This document shows, piece by piece, positions 7,059-15,465 of a stretch of 56,799 nt of DNA. The stretch's first letter is position 1. Each line of letters starts with the position of its first letter. The stretch is from Bacillus sp. J33 (GTDB lineage Bacteria; Bacillota; Bacilli; Bacillales; Cytobacillaceae), in the NCBI RefSeq assembly GCF_000518885.1, contig NZ_JAEL01000026.1:1-56799 (forward strand), given 5' to 3'. The position numbers were made by a program, and so were the translations under genes. The notes beneath the pieces were generated by a model. The model saw only the letters and a list, made by a program, of their open reading frames with translations, searched no databases and had not been told where the DNA came from.

Positions 7059-7478
7059 TTAAAGGTGCTTTTGGATGGCATCTGAAATTTCTTGGAGGTC
7101 TGATGCGGTATATTCTGATTGATGGGACTTCCACACTACACCTAAACCATCACCATGCCCATACCTTGGAATTAGGTGAGAATGAAAATGGAAAACTGTT
7201 TGCCCTGCAAGCTCGCCGTTATTATTAAGCAGGTTTAATCCAGCCGGATTAAACTCGGCCTTAATGGCATTTGCAATCTTGGGAACGGCTTCGAAATAGT
7301 TTCTTGCTGTTTCCGGGTCCATTTCAAACAAGTTTTCTTTATGTACTTTCGGAATGACAAGTGTATGTCCCTTAGTAACCTGGCTAATATCAAGAAATGC
7401 CATTACATGTTCGTCTTCGTATACTTTTGCTGCGGGGATATCGCCTTTAATAATCTTACAGAAAATACAATCGCTCAT
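7059..7478 (-). CDS. hit: Hit, histidine-triad nucleotide-binding protein
   Basis: 139-residue HIT-family hydrolase of nucleoside phosphoramidates or dinucleotides. The triad is HFHSHLIP with His97, His99 and His101. A zinc pair CIFC (Cys4, Cys7) stands at the N terminus and GHTLVIPK lies mid-protein. The ATG at 7478 follows TAGGAG by nine bases; an upstream in-frame start adds only MAIGVVK and has no ribosome binding site. In B. subtilis hit is divergent from ecsA, as here, but the gap to ecsA is unusually long (about 820 nt) and holds a repeated structured element. Confidence 0.95.
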   Translation of the reverse strand: MSDCIFCKIIKGDIPAAKVYEDEHVMAFLDISQVTKGHTLVIPKVHKENLFEMDPETARNYFEAVPKIANAIKAEFNPAGLNLLNNNGELAGQTVFHFHSHLIPRYGHGDGLGVVWKSHQSEYTASDLQEISDAIQKHL

Positions 7479-7514
7479 TTTTACAACTCCTATCGCCAAT
7501 TTATCTTTAATACG

Positions 7515-7520
7515 ATTTTA
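7515..7520 (-). promoter_or_regulatory. -10 element near hit
   Basis: Extended -10 TGGTAAAAT on the minus strand, about 37 nt upstream of the hit ATG; the -35 region is weak. Confidence 0.45.
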
Positions 7521-7760
7521 CCATATTCAGCAAAAAAACGATAAAGTGAAACTTTCATCTATGAGGTATTGACAATGATAGTCGGTTCAGCTCCCGAATG
7601 AAAAGAGGTTTGCGTTAGCTTTTTCTGTCACAATTTAAATTGTATAGGTGAAAGAGTGAAAGAGTGAAACAGGCGGAGACATCAGATGTTAAGGATTAGT
7701 TCCTGGGTTTTTAAGGGTGGTTGAATCCGGCTCTATGCAAGGGCAGCAGGATAGCAAATA

Positions 7761-7789
7761 AAGGCAGGATCCGCATGGAATCCTGCCTT
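7761..7789 (-). terminator. Intrinsic-terminator-like hairpin upstream of hit
   Basis: 10-bp perfect stem AAGGCAGGAT/ATCCTGCCTT with a nine-base loop; on the minus strand it is followed by TTTATTTG. It lies directly downstream (minus sense) of the tandem structured element. On the plus strand no T run follows. Confidence 0.6.
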
Positions 7790-7792
7790 CGG

Positions 7793-8176
7793 TGAAGGGG
7801 AAGCTACTTCAGGACGTTTCTACTTCAGGAAATTCTCTTTGATAAACACCTCATTTTTTAATGAAATGTGTTTAGTTATAGAGAAACTCGATCTTTGTTC
7901 AATCGGACCATCCCCTTATTTCTTTATATGCTTTCTCGGCGTATAAAGCATAGATGATAGTCTTTAACAAACACCTCATTTTAAAATGACTTAGTGACCA
8001 CTTACGGGTAAAGCGATCAAGTGTTAAAGATCAGCAGGTTTTCACATTGTTGTGCAATGCAACCATCCCCTTGTTAGGAACGTTTGAAGTTTATACTGAA
8101 AGGACACTGTCTGCGACAGACACCTCATTTCAAGTTTTAATCATTCGATGGAATCAAATGACTTGTTTCCCCTTCA
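7793..8176. ncRNA. Candidate structured RNA with three tandem units (orientation unresolved)
   Basis: No gene fits here. Three copies of a two-part motif recur: AAACACCTCATTTT at 7844 and 7969 (ACACCTCATTT at 8120), each followed by ACCATCCCCTT at 7907 and 8062 (TTTCCCCTTC at 8166). Around the first motif, arms of different sequence still pair: TTCTCT...AGAGAA in unit 1 and TCTTTAACA...TGTTAAAGA in unit 2. Each unit carries a TCATT...AATGA hairpin, and units 1 and 2 a further hairpin before the C-rich motif. The whole block is closed by an 11-bp complementarity between 7793-7803 and 8166-8176. The block could be a minus-sense leader or RNA ending at the hairpin 7761-7789, or a plus-sense leader of ecsA. 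Confidence 0.5.
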
Positions 8177-8236
8177 AAAATTAGAATGCCCTTTTTCCAT
8201 TTTTATATGTGAAGAAAATTGAAGATATTTTCAAAC

Positions 8237-8266
8237 TGGACAACTCACTTTGGCTTTTTTTACAAT
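8237..8266 (+). promoter_or_regulatory. Probable promoter of ecsA
   Basis: TGGACA (8237-8242), 18-nt spacer, TACAAT (8261-8266), about 35 nt before the ecsA ATG. Confidence 0.5.
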
Positions 8267-8300
8267 GGTCTTACATAGGATACGGGAAGGACGTTGGAGA

Positions 8301-9041
8301 ATGGCTCTATTGGAGATTAAAAATGTGACAGGCGGCTATACAAGAAACCCCGTCTTGAAGGACGTTTCCTTTGAAGTCGGGGAAAATGAAATAGTGGGCC
8401 TGATTGGTCTGAACGGAGCAGGAAAGAGCACGACCATAAAGCATGTTATTGGCTTAATGGAACCGCATGAAGGCTCGATAACCATAAATGGCAAAGAATT
8501 TCTTAAAGATAAGGAAGGCTACCGAAAACAATTTACCTTTGTACCGGAAACGCCTATCCTTTATGATGAGCTTACACTCGAAGAGCATTTAAGAATTACT
8601 GCAATGGCATACGGTGTCCCGGAAAAGGAGTATAAAAAAAGACAGGAAAAGCTTCTAAAGGAATTTCGCATGGAAAAGAGATTAAAATGGTTTCCTGCAC
8701 ATTTTTCAAAAGGGATGAAGCAGAAGGTAATGATTATGTGCGCTTTTCTGGTTCAGCCTTCTTTATATATAGTGGATGAGCCTTTTGTTGGCCTTGATCC
8801 GCTTGGCATCCAGTCGCTTCTTGACCTAATGAAAAAAATGAAAGAAAGCGGGTCAGGGATTTTAATGTCTACTCATATCCTGGCTACAGCAGAAAGGTAT
8901 TGTGACCGCTTTGTTATTTTGCATGATGGAAAAGTAAGGGCAAAAGGCACTTTGGCAGAGCTGCAGCAGCAATTTGCCATGCCGGGAGCAACTCTTGACG
9001 ATTTATATATTCAGCTCACAAAGGAAGAAGACTATGTTTGA
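8301..9041 (+). CDS. ecsA: EcsA, ABC transporter ATPase
   Basis: ATP-binding subunit of the Ecs ABC transporter, which in B. subtilis affects protein secretion, competence and regulated intramembrane proteolysis (RasP activity). 246 residues: Walker A GLNGAGKST at 36-44, a divergent signature (HFSKGMKQK in place of LSGGQ), Walker B LYIVDEPFVGLDP and H-loop STHILATAE. The ATG at 8301 begins MALLEIKNVTGGY with GGAAGG upstream; a longer in-frame reading runs over the probable promoter. It overlaps ecsB by 8 nt, so translation is likely coupled. Confidence 0.95.
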   Translation: MALLEIKNVTGGYTRNPVLKDVSFEVGENEIVGLIGLNGAGKSTTIKHVIGLMEPHEGSITINGKEFLKDKEGYRKQFTFVPETPILYDELTLEEHLRITAMAYGVPEKEYKKRQEKLLKEFRMEKRLKWFPAHFSKGMKQKVMIMCAFLVQPSLYIVDEPFVGLDPLGIQSLLDLMKKMKESGSGILMSTHILATAERYCDRFVILHDGKVRAKGTLAELQQQFAMPGATLDDLYIQLTKEEDYV

Positions 9042-10257
9042 TGAAAAACGTTTGTGGAAAGAGCGGTTCGGGAGAACAAGTAAAGAGCTTTCCCGCTACC
9101 TCCGCTATATTTTTAATGGCCATATTGTAATTGTCATGGTCTTCTTGCTTGGTACTGCCGCATACTATTATCAGGAGTGGCTAAAGACCCTGCCGGAACA
9201 GTTTCCTGCAGCAGCAGTGATGGCGGTTATTCTGGCCATTCTGCTTACATACAGCCCGATCTACACGTTTCTTTCAGAGGCGGACAGAGTATTCCTTCTG
9301 CCGCTTGAGGACAGGCTTTCTGGATATTTTGGACGTTCCATATTTGTCAGTTTTTTAGTGCATGCATACCTGCTTATCATGGGGCTCGGGATCTTTATGC
9401 CTATGTATGCACGTGTAAATGAAGGTGACTATAAAGCTTTTCTTCCGTATTTGGTGATTCTTCTTGCGGTAAAGGCAATCAATTTGCTAATCCGCTGGAA
9501 AATCCAGTATTATGTCGAGACGACTGTTCATTTGTTCGATACCCTTGTTCGTTATGCCATCAATGGTGTGTTGCTTTATATGCTGTTCTCGGGCGCATCC
9601 CTGATATTCATTCTTGCGGTCGGAGTGCTGCTAATCATACTGTTTATCTATTTCAGCACCAAATCAAAAGATAAAGGCCTTAAATGGGAGTTCTTAATTG
9701 ACCAGGAAGAAAGAAGAATGACGTCTTTTTACCGGCTGGCCAATATGTTCACAGATGTTCCAAAGCTAAGAGACCAGGTAAAGAGAAGAAAATGGCTTGA
9801 TTGGCTGCTTGCAAGCATCCCTTTTAAGCAGGATGAGACTTTCAAAAATCTTTTTGCAAGGACATTTCTCCGGTCAGGTGACTATTTTGGCCTGTTCATT
9901 CGCTTGACTATTATCGGCGGGGCAGCAATATACCTTATATCCTTTGGGTTGGGTCAAGTTTTGATGGTGCTGCTGTTTATGTACTTAACAGGTTTTCAGC
10001 TTTTGCCTCTTTGGAACCATTACCAGCATAAATTGTGGGTGTCTCTATATCCTGTTCAAGAAAGATTTAAAGAAAAATCATTTAAACAATTGCTGTCAGC
10101 CATTTTATATTTTCAGGCTTTTTTGCTGTCCCTAGCTGTTTTAGCAAAAGGAGATTGGATGGCATTCCTGGTATCGTTAGCCGCAGGCATTGTGTTTGCC
10201 TACGTATATACGCATATGTATATCCAAACGCGATTGCGTTCAGCTGACAAAAAATAA
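9034..10257 (+). CDS. ecsB: EcsB, ABC transporter membrane subunit
   Basis: 407-residue polytopic membrane partner of EcsA, with hydrophobic segments near residues 35-50, 55-80, 105-130, 165-215, 285-325 and 350-395. The start ATG at 9034 lies inside the end of ecsA with AAAGGAAGAAG before it. The long basic N-terminal segment (KRLWKERFGRTSKELSRY) is typical of EcsB. The stop codon TAA falls in the 8-bp target duplication of the palindromic element inserted at 10258, so this mobile element now separates ecsB from ecsC. Confidence 0.93.
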   Translation: MFDEKRLWKERFGRTSKELSRYLRYIFNGHIVIVMVFLLGTAAYYYQEWLKTLPEQFPAAAVMAVILAILLTYSPIYTFLSEADRVFLLPLEDRLSGYFGRSIFVSFLVHAYLLIMGLGIFMPMYARVNEGDYKAFLPYLVILLAVKAINLLIRWKIQYYVETTVHLFDTLVRYAINGVLLYMLFSGASLIFILAVGVLLIILFIYFSTKSKDKGLKWEFLIDQEERRMTSFYRLANMFTDVPKLRDQVKRRKWLDWLLASIPFKQDETFKNLFARTFLRSGDYFGLFIRLTIIGGAAIYLISFGLGQVLMVLLFMYLTGFQLLPLWNHYQHKLWVSLYPVQERFKEKSFKQLLSAILYFQAFLLSLAVLAKGDWMAFLVSLAAGIVFAYVYTHMYIQTRLRSADKK

Positions 10258-10479
10258 GGCTCTTTTCGTAAAGTTGGTTGCTTTTTGAAGGAAAACTTTT
10301 AACAAACTGAGTTGATTGTAGTGGAAAGCACTTGACTCCAGCTCAGAAAAGAGGGAAGTGTCAGACCCCACAGGCGAAGCCGTGGAGGCTCGCCCGCTCC
10401 CCTCGGAAAGCAAGTGTCCGGAGCGGAAATCAGCGGGCATAATTTATAAACTAAAACAACAATCTATGAGAAAAGAGCC
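10258..10479. mobile_element. MITE-like palindromic element family A, copy 1 (between ecsB and ecsC)
   Basis: 222-bp element with perfect 10-bp terminal inverted repeats (GGCTCTTTTC/GAAAAGAGCC). It is flanked by an 8-bp direct repeat AAAAATAA (10250-10257 and 10480-10487). About 80% similar by eye to the copy at 17180. No transposase gene. It shares internal segments (GTTGATTGTAG, GGAAATCA) with family B. Likely a non-autonomous element moved by a transposase that makes 8-bp duplications; ISL3-type is a guess from the GGCT end. Confidence 0.8.
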
Positions 10480-10550
10480 AAAAATAAAGTGAAACTATTC
10501 CATGACGATATGCGTACTAATAGCAAACCTGACAAAAGGAAGGTATGCCT

Positions 10551-11276
10551 ATGAAACAATATGAACTAAAAGCATATCAGGAAATCGAGGAATGGAAGAG
10601 GCAAATTTATAAACGCTCCAGTCTTTTAAATCGGATTTCAAAAAAAGCGCAAACAAAGGTGAACAGCCTTATTCCTGAAAAAGCACACAAAATCATCACG
10701 GATAGCATTAAAAATATGGTAAAGGCAACCTTAATCGGATCCAACGCAATAACCAGAAAAAAACAATCAGCAAGCAGCACATTGGCTGAAATGGATCAAA
10801 AGCTGGAAGGAAAGGTTGCGGCCTACCGCAAAACGGCTGCGGTTGAGGGAGCCGGTACAGGGGCTGGAGGCATTCTCCTCGGCCTTGCGGATTTCCCTCT
10901 GCTGTTAAGCATTAAAATGAAATTTCTTTTTGAAGCGGCCTCCATATATGGCTATGACACAGATGAGTATGAAGAACGCCTCTTTATTCTTCATATCTTT
11001 CAGCTCGCGTTTTCAAGTGATGATAAAAGGAAGGAAACATTGAAGCTGATTGAAGAATGGGAGGACCGGAAGGAAGGTTTGACAGAGTTGGATTGGAAGG
11101 TGTTTCAGCAGGAATACCGAGACTATATTGACTTTGTTAAAATGCTTCAGCTCGTCCCTGGCATAGGTGCAGCTGTTGGTGCTTATGCAAATTACAATTT
11201 GCTTGACCACCTTGGTGAAACAGCAAAAAATGCATACCGCCTAAGAATATTAAAAACAGCTCCAAGGCCTGATTAG
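10551..11276 (+). CDS. ecsC: EcsC-family protein
   Basis: 241-residue EcsC-family protein, third gene of the ecs locus; its role is unknown even in B. subtilis. Features: basic helical N terminus (QIYKRSSLLNRISKKAQTKV), a glycine-rich hydrophobic centre (GAGTGAGGILLGLADFPLLLSIKMKFL) and a second hydrophobic patch near the C terminus (LQLVPGIGAAVGAYANYNLLDHL), a pattern shared by the family and suggesting membrane association. ATG at 10551 has AGGAAGG seven bases upstream; an ATG two codons earlier nearly touches that site. It is separated from ecsB by an inserted family A element and may now have its own promoter. Confidence 0.9.
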   Translation: MKQYELKAYQEIEEWKRQIYKRSSLLNRISKKAQTKVNSLIPEKAHKIITDSIKNMVKATLIGSNAITRKKQSASSTLAEMDQKLEGKVAAYRKTAAVEGAGTGAGGILLGLADFPLLLSIKMKFLFEAASIYGYDTDEYEERLFILHIFQLAFSSDDKRKETLKLIEEWEDRKEGLTELDWKVFQQEYRDYIDFVKMLQLVPGIGAAVGAYANYNLLDHLGETAKNAYRLRILKTAPRPD

Positions 11277-11297
11277 GCTTGGTGCTGTTTATTTTTT
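11254..11297 (+). terminator. Terminator of ecsC
   Basis: Stem AACAGCTCCAAGGCCT/AGGCTTGGTGCTGTT with mismatches, loop GATT, then TATTTTTT. It overlaps the last codons of ecsC. Confidence 0.85.
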
Positions 11298-11339
11298 AGA
11301 AACCTGAGGTGGATTGAGGTGTGTTTTTAATCGAGGTGC

Positions 11340-11420
11340 ACAACTATCGGCTTAAAGGGGACCTTTATGCGCCAAAAAGGAGGCGTATGCGTCAGAAGAA
11401 AGGGTACACATAAAGACCTT
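11340..11420. repeat. Short degenerate repeat with ~20-nt period
   Basis: Between the converging ecsC and yhaA terminators. ATGCG recurs at 11367 and 11387 and AAAGGGG/AAAAAGG/GAAAGGG at about 11354, 11374 and 11398. Resembles the array at 56161. Only three units, so weak on its own. Confidence 0.35.
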
Positions 11421-11449
11421 CAAAAAAATCGGGCCAGCCCGCTGACCCA
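11421..11449 (-). terminator. Terminator of yhaA
   Basis: On the minus strand a 7-bp stem GGGTCAG/CTGGCCC (one G-U pair), loop CGGG, then GATTTTTTT. Confidence 0.8.
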
Positions 11450-11464
11450 ATTCATTCTTTCACC

Positions 11465-12673
11465 CTACTGGCCTATCTCAACCGAATCCTTGCTTCCCTG
11501 GAAGCTGTGATAATTTAAAGCTGCAGCACCAAGTGTTTTAGCTGCAATCAGCATGGCTTTTTCATCAATATCGAACTTTGGATGGTGATGGGGGTAATTC
11601 TCATTTGTGTTTACCGGTCTTGCTCCAGTAAAAAAGAAAGTTCCTTTCACATGCTGGAGGTAATAAGCGAAATCCTCTCCTCCCATGTCTGGGTCTGTCT
11701 CTTCAATGGTATTGATGTCATCGATTTTTTCTGCGCAGCCGACTAGATATTCTGTTTCTGCTTTATGGTTGACCACTGCAGGATAGCCTCTATGATAATT
11801 GTATACATAGGAACTGTCTGCGGTATAGCATGTTCCTTTAACAATACGCTCAATTTCTTCTTCGATGTTAGTGCGCACTTCTTCATTAAATGTTCTTACA
11901 GTGCCGATCAATTTAGCTCTATCGGCAATAACATTAAATGCATTATCCGCCATAAATGAACCGATTGTTACAACAGCTGAATCAATCGGATTTACTTTTC
12001 GGCTTACGATTTGCTGCAGGTTCACAACAAGCTGTGAAGCCGTTACAATTGCATCTTTTGTTTTATGAGGCTGTGCTCCATGCCCGCCTTTTCCTTGAAC
12101 GATAATTTCAAATCGATCTGCTGCTGCCATAAATGGCCCGACACGGTATTGAATCTTTCCAGTTGGCACGGTTGCCCATAAGTGAGTGCCAAAAATAGCA
12201 TCCACACCATCCAGGCATCCATCTTTAATCATCGATATGGCGCCGCCTGGTGCATATTCCTCTGCATGCTGGTGAATCATTACATATGTACCCTCTAATT
12301 CTTCACGCATTTCATGAAGAGATTTCGCCAGAACAAGCAAAGTGGCAGTGTGCCCGTCGTGTCCGCAAGCATGCATGACTCCTGGAACTGAAGATTTATA
12401 TGGTACATCCTTTTCATCTTGAATTGGAAGAGCGTCAAAGTCAGCTCTTAATGCGATTGTTTTTCCAGGTTTGCTGCCATAAATCTTAGCGATTACTCCG
12501 TTCCCTCCTACATGTCCTCGGACTTCAATACCCAGCTCCTCATAATAGGTTTTGATATAATGGGCTGTCTTTTCTTCCTTGAAAGATACCTCAGGATGCT
12601 GATGAAGGTAGCGTCGAATTGAAACCATTTCATCGTAATAGCCTTCAAGTTTCTTGAATAAATTCTCGGACAT
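11465..12673 (-). CDS. yhaA: YhaA, M20D-family amidohydrolase / N-acyl-amino-acid hydrolase
   Basis: 402-residue metallopeptidase-like amidohydrolase of the M20D (aminoacylase/hippurate hydrolase) family that probably releases acyl groups from amino-acid conjugates. Metal and catalytic motifs: HACGHDGH at 101-108 (Cys103, His105), the glutamate pair in HAEEYAPGG (Glu138, Glu139), GTHLWATVPTG, and MGGEDFAYYL near the C terminus. The dimerisation domain includes GKGGHGAQPHKTKDAI. ATG at 12673 follows a GGGAGAGAGAGG stretch. As in B. subtilis it lies after the ecs locus. It is convergent with ecsC and has its own promoter. Confidence 0.92.
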   Translation of the reverse strand: MSENLFKKLEGYYDEMVSIRRYLHQHPEVSFKEEKTAHYIKTYYEELGIEVRGHVGGNGVIAKIYGSKPGKTIALRADFDALPIQDEKDVPYKSSVPGVMHACGHDGHTATLLVLAKSLHEMREELEGTYVMIHQHAEEYAPGGAISMIKDGCLDGVDAIFGTHLWATVPTGKIQYRVGPFMAAADRFEIIVQGKGGHGAQPHKTKDAIVTASQLVVNLQQIVSRKVNPIDSAVVTIGSFMADNAFNVIADRAKLIGTVRTFNEEVRTNIEEEIERIVKGTCYTADSSYVYNYHRGYPAVVNHKAETEYLVGCAEKIDDINTIEETDPDMGGEDFAYYLQHVKGTFFFTGARPVNTNENYPHHHPKFDIDEKAMLIAAKTLGAAALNYHSFQGSKDSVEIGQ

Positions 12674-12707
12674 GCCTCTCTCTCCCAACTGATTTAATTT
12701 TTCTATT

Positions 12708-12713
12708 ATTATA
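12708..12713 (-). promoter_or_regulatory. -10 element of the yhaA promoter
   Basis: Extended -10 TGTTATAAT on the minus strand about 35 nt before the yhaA ATG; no clear -35. Confidence 0.5.
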
Positions 12714-12920
12714 ACATTCTTTAATAAAGTAAAGGAGGAATTATCTGTTTCTGTGAATTTTGCAAAAATAAAGTTGAAAAATATTAATCATATAGGTTAG
12801 GTATTTTATGGAAGAGGCTAACGAAAGTGGAGATGAGAAAATTTAAGTGCAATGTTCTCTATAGGGGCTTATAAAAAACACTTCCCTTCTATCGGCAGGT
12901 AAGGGCATATCATTGACTAA

Positions 12921-12949
12921 GAAAAAGACTATCCTTCGGGGGATAGTCT
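12921..12949 (-). terminator. Terminator of yhfA
   Basis: Perfect 8-bp stem GACTATCC/GGATAGTC with a six-base loop, then TTTTTCTT on the minus strand. Confidence 0.88.
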
Positions 12950-12965
12950 GAATTTCAGCAATGGA

Positions 12966-14372
12966 TTAAATAAGGAACATGGCTACGATGGTAGTAACAA
13001 CCAATCCAATCGTTACCGGAAGAAGGTTTCTTCGTGCAAGCTCAAAGGCATCTACATTGCAAATGGCAGCGGCAGGGATTAGCGCCCATGGAACCAGTGT
13101 GCCTCCTCCAATCCAAATTGCAGCTACCTGACCAAGAGCTGTTAATGTGGCTGCACCTGTGCCAATGGCTGCAGCAAATAAATTGGCAATCGACCCCGCA
13201 AGTGAGATGCCAGAGAATCCAGATCCATCCAGGCCAGTAATTACCCCTACAGCTGTTAAAGTGATGGCACCGACCTCCTTGCTTAAAGGTACGACAGATG
13301 CAAGCCCAATACCCAGGTCGTTAACGATTCCGTGAGAGCCCTTTGGCAGATAATCTCCAATCATTTGCGTGAATCCGGAATCCCCCAAGTAGAAAAAAGC
13401 TGCAATTGGAATAACCGGTCCAAATACCCTGAACCCAAACTGAAACCCTTCAATTAAATAGCTCGTTGTTTTTTCAAGGCCTTTATTTCGATGGGCTGCC
13501 AGTGTAATGATCAGCAGGATAAAGATTGATGTCCCGCCTACTAAAGCCGTTGCATCTCCACCTTGCAAATCCAGTACAAACATGGCTGCCACATCTGCTG
13601 CAAATAAAAGAGGAATCAATAGCGCAAAAAAACGTTTCTGATTTAGTGAAAGCATTTGTGCATTGCTGCTATCAGCCTGAAGGGCACTTGGTGAATTATT
13701 AGCAATGCCCGTAGCTGCTGTCAGTTTTCCATTCTTCATATCTCTCTTGATCAAAAAGAAAGCTGTAATTGTCGTAACTGCTCCCATTACAATAACAAGC
13801 GGAACACTTGCTGAGATTACATCCCCGACTGGCAGCCCGGCTGCATCTGCAGTTAGCTTTGGTGCAGCCTGGATTATGAAGTCACCCGATAATGCAATGC
13901 CATGCCCAAATAAGTTCATAGCCATGGCAACTCCAAGCGCAGGCAGCCCCACTCGAATCGCTACAGGGAGGAGAACTGCTCCCATCAGAGCTACAGCAGG
14001 AGATGGCCAAAAGAACCAGGAAATGACCATCATTAATATTCCGATTGTCCAATAGGCCAGGGCGGGTGTACGGATAAACCTGGCAAAAGGTGAGATCATT
14101 ACATCATTTATGCCGGTTGCTGTCAGGGTGCGGCTCATTGCCACAATAATGGAAATGACCAGTATAGTAGAAAGAAGTTCTGTGATAGCAAATATGAAAC
14201 TTGTAAAAATGCTGCTTACCGATCCGCTTAAGGAGCCTGTCGCCGTGATGGCAATTAAAAATATCCCCGCAATGCATACCAGTGTTGTATCCCTTCTCAT
14301 GACCATGAAACAGATAATAAAAAGAATAAAAAGAACATATATCCAGTGGAGCGCAGTTAATTCTACTCCCAT
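12966..14372 (-). CDS. yhfA: YhfA-like polytopic transporter
   Basis: 468-residue membrane protein with about twelve hydrophobic segments, length and position (next to yhaA) matching B. subtilis YhfA, an uncharacterised permease related to ion-transporter superfamily (GntP/DctM-like) carriers. Two repeat halves are visible: hairpin-like SWFFWPSPAVALMGAVLLPVA in the first and ASVVPLSKEVGAITLTAVG with GTGAATLTALGQVAAIW in the second. The substrate cannot be read from sequence; adjacency to an amidohydrolase hints at uptake of its substrate or product, an inference. GGGAGG precedes the ATG at 14372. It has its own terminator upstream of yhaA, so the two are separate units. Confidence 0.8.
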   Translation of the reverse strand: MGVELTALHWIYVLFILFIICFMVMRRDTTLVCIAGIFLIAITATGSLSGSVSSIFTSFIFAITELLSTILVISIIVAMSRTLTATGINDVMISPFARFIRTPALAYWTIGILMMVISWFFWPSPAVALMGAVLLPVAIRVGLPALGVAMAMNLFGHGIALSGDFIIQAAPKLTADAAGLPVGDVISASVPLVIVMGAVTTITAFFLIKRDMKNGKLTAATGIANNSPSALQADSSNAQMLSLNQKRFFALLIPLLFAADVAAMFVLDLQGGDATALVGGTSIFILLIITLAAHRNKGLEKTTSYLIEGFQFGFRVFGPVIPIAAFFYLGDSGFTQMIGDYLPKGSHGIVNDLGIGLASVVPLSKEVGAITLTAVGVITGLDGSGFSGISLAGSIANLFAAAIGTGAATLTALGQVAAIWIGGGTLVPWALIPAAAICNVDAFELARRNLLPVTIGLVVTTIVAMFLI

Positions 14373-14631
14373 CCTAAAATCCTCCCTTCATAATTCCTTG
14401 AGAGAAGCGCCGTTCTGGGCGAATCACCCGGTTTGGAATGTATTACAGAATATGATGGAAAAAGAAAGTTGTGATAGGGGCTGAATCAGTCTCGAGGCGG
14501 AGAGAGAAACACTCTGGGGAATGTTTCAAAGAAATGGCGGATTGATAGAATAAAGTCAAAGAAGGTTAACAGGAGAAAGTATAGATTTTAGCGAATATTA
14601 GAATTAGGAGAATAGAAGGAAGGGAACGCCA

Positions 14632-15456
14632 GTGAGATACAGGTCAGTCAATCAAATACTCTTCGCGGTAAGCTTATCGGCAATAGGAGTTTTGCTTCTC
14701 CTCATGAATATCGGTGTCATTTCCTTGGAAATAAAAGAGGTATTTGTCGTAATTTTTCCGTTCATTATTTTTTTACTGGGGGCTCATTCTTTTCTGTCAG
14801 CTGTATTTAAGAAAAGCCGCAGCGGATTGTTTCCAGGTATATTTCTGACTGTTTTTTCTTTTCTTTTGATCTTGGATCGCCTGGATATAATTGAATTTGG
14901 ATTTGTGGACATATGGAAACTTTGGCCGCTGTTTCTTGTCTTTATAGGCATAACGATTTTATTGAAAAAGGATCGTTTTAAAGTCCATTTTGAACAGGAT
15001 TTCCCGGCTTCCATATATGAAAAGGACGAAGATGCGGCAGATAGGAAAATCATTAATATTTCAAAATATGAAAGTCCTCAGCCGCTAAAGAATATAAGAG
15101 GATTTTCAATTGGGGATGTGGATTTTAAACAGCCTAATTGGTCCTTGGAACCAATGGATTTATATACTATGATTGGTGACTATTTTATTGATTTCAGCAA
15201 GGCGTTTATCCCTGAAAAAGAAACGCCGGTCATTGTGAGGGGATGGATTGGGGATGTAAAAATGATTATTCCTGAAAATATTCCTGTAATGATACACTCA
15301 AAGATCAACATTGGCGATATACGGATTTTTGACCAGAAGACCGGGGATTTAAATAGAAGCCTCCATTATAAATCTCCAGATTATGATGAAGCATCAAGAA
15401 AGCTGAAAATAGCTGTCCAGGTAAAAATAGGATCCATCAGGATCGATAAAGTATAG
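14632..15456 (+). CDS. liaF: LiaF, membrane inhibitor of the LiaRS cell-envelope stress system
   Basis: 274 residues, four N-terminal transmembrane helices (within residues 8-110) and a soluble C-terminal domain (KNIRGFSIGDVDFKQPNW, IGDYFIDFSKAFIPEKETP, IGDIRIF) belonging to the cell-wall-active-antibiotic response (DUF2154/LiaF) family. LiaF keeps the LiaS kinase inactive until the envelope is damaged by agents such as bacitracin. GTG start at 14632 with AAGGAAGGG seven bases upstream. First gene of liaF-liaS-liaR; the liaIH target genes found in front of liaF in B. subtilis are absent here. Confidence 0.92.
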   Translation: MRYRSVNQILFAVSLSAIGVLLLLMNIGVISLEIKEVFVVIFPFIIFLLGAHSFLSAVFKKSRSGLFPGIFLTVFSFLLILDRLDIIEFGFVDIWKLWPLFLVFIGITILLKKDRFKVHFEQDFPASIYEKDEDAADRKIINISKYESPQPLKNIRGFSIGDVDFKQPNWSLEPMDLYTMIGDYFIDFSKAFIPEKETPVIVRGWIGDVKMIIPENIPVMIHSKINIGDIRIFDQKTGDLNRSLHYKSPDYDEASRKLKIAVQVKIGSIRIDKV

Positions 15457-15465
15457 AGGGATATC

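Noticed and set aside
7755-8130. Short minus-strand ORFs in the tandem units that both begin MRCL and share RGW
   Set aside because: No ribosome binding sites, third unit is only nine codons, and conservation follows the RNA motifs AATGAGGTGT and AGGGGATGG rather than codon pattern.
13705-14055. Long plus-strand ORF antisense to yhfA
   Set aside because: Low-complexity composition mirrors the hydrophobic yhfA codons; no start signals.
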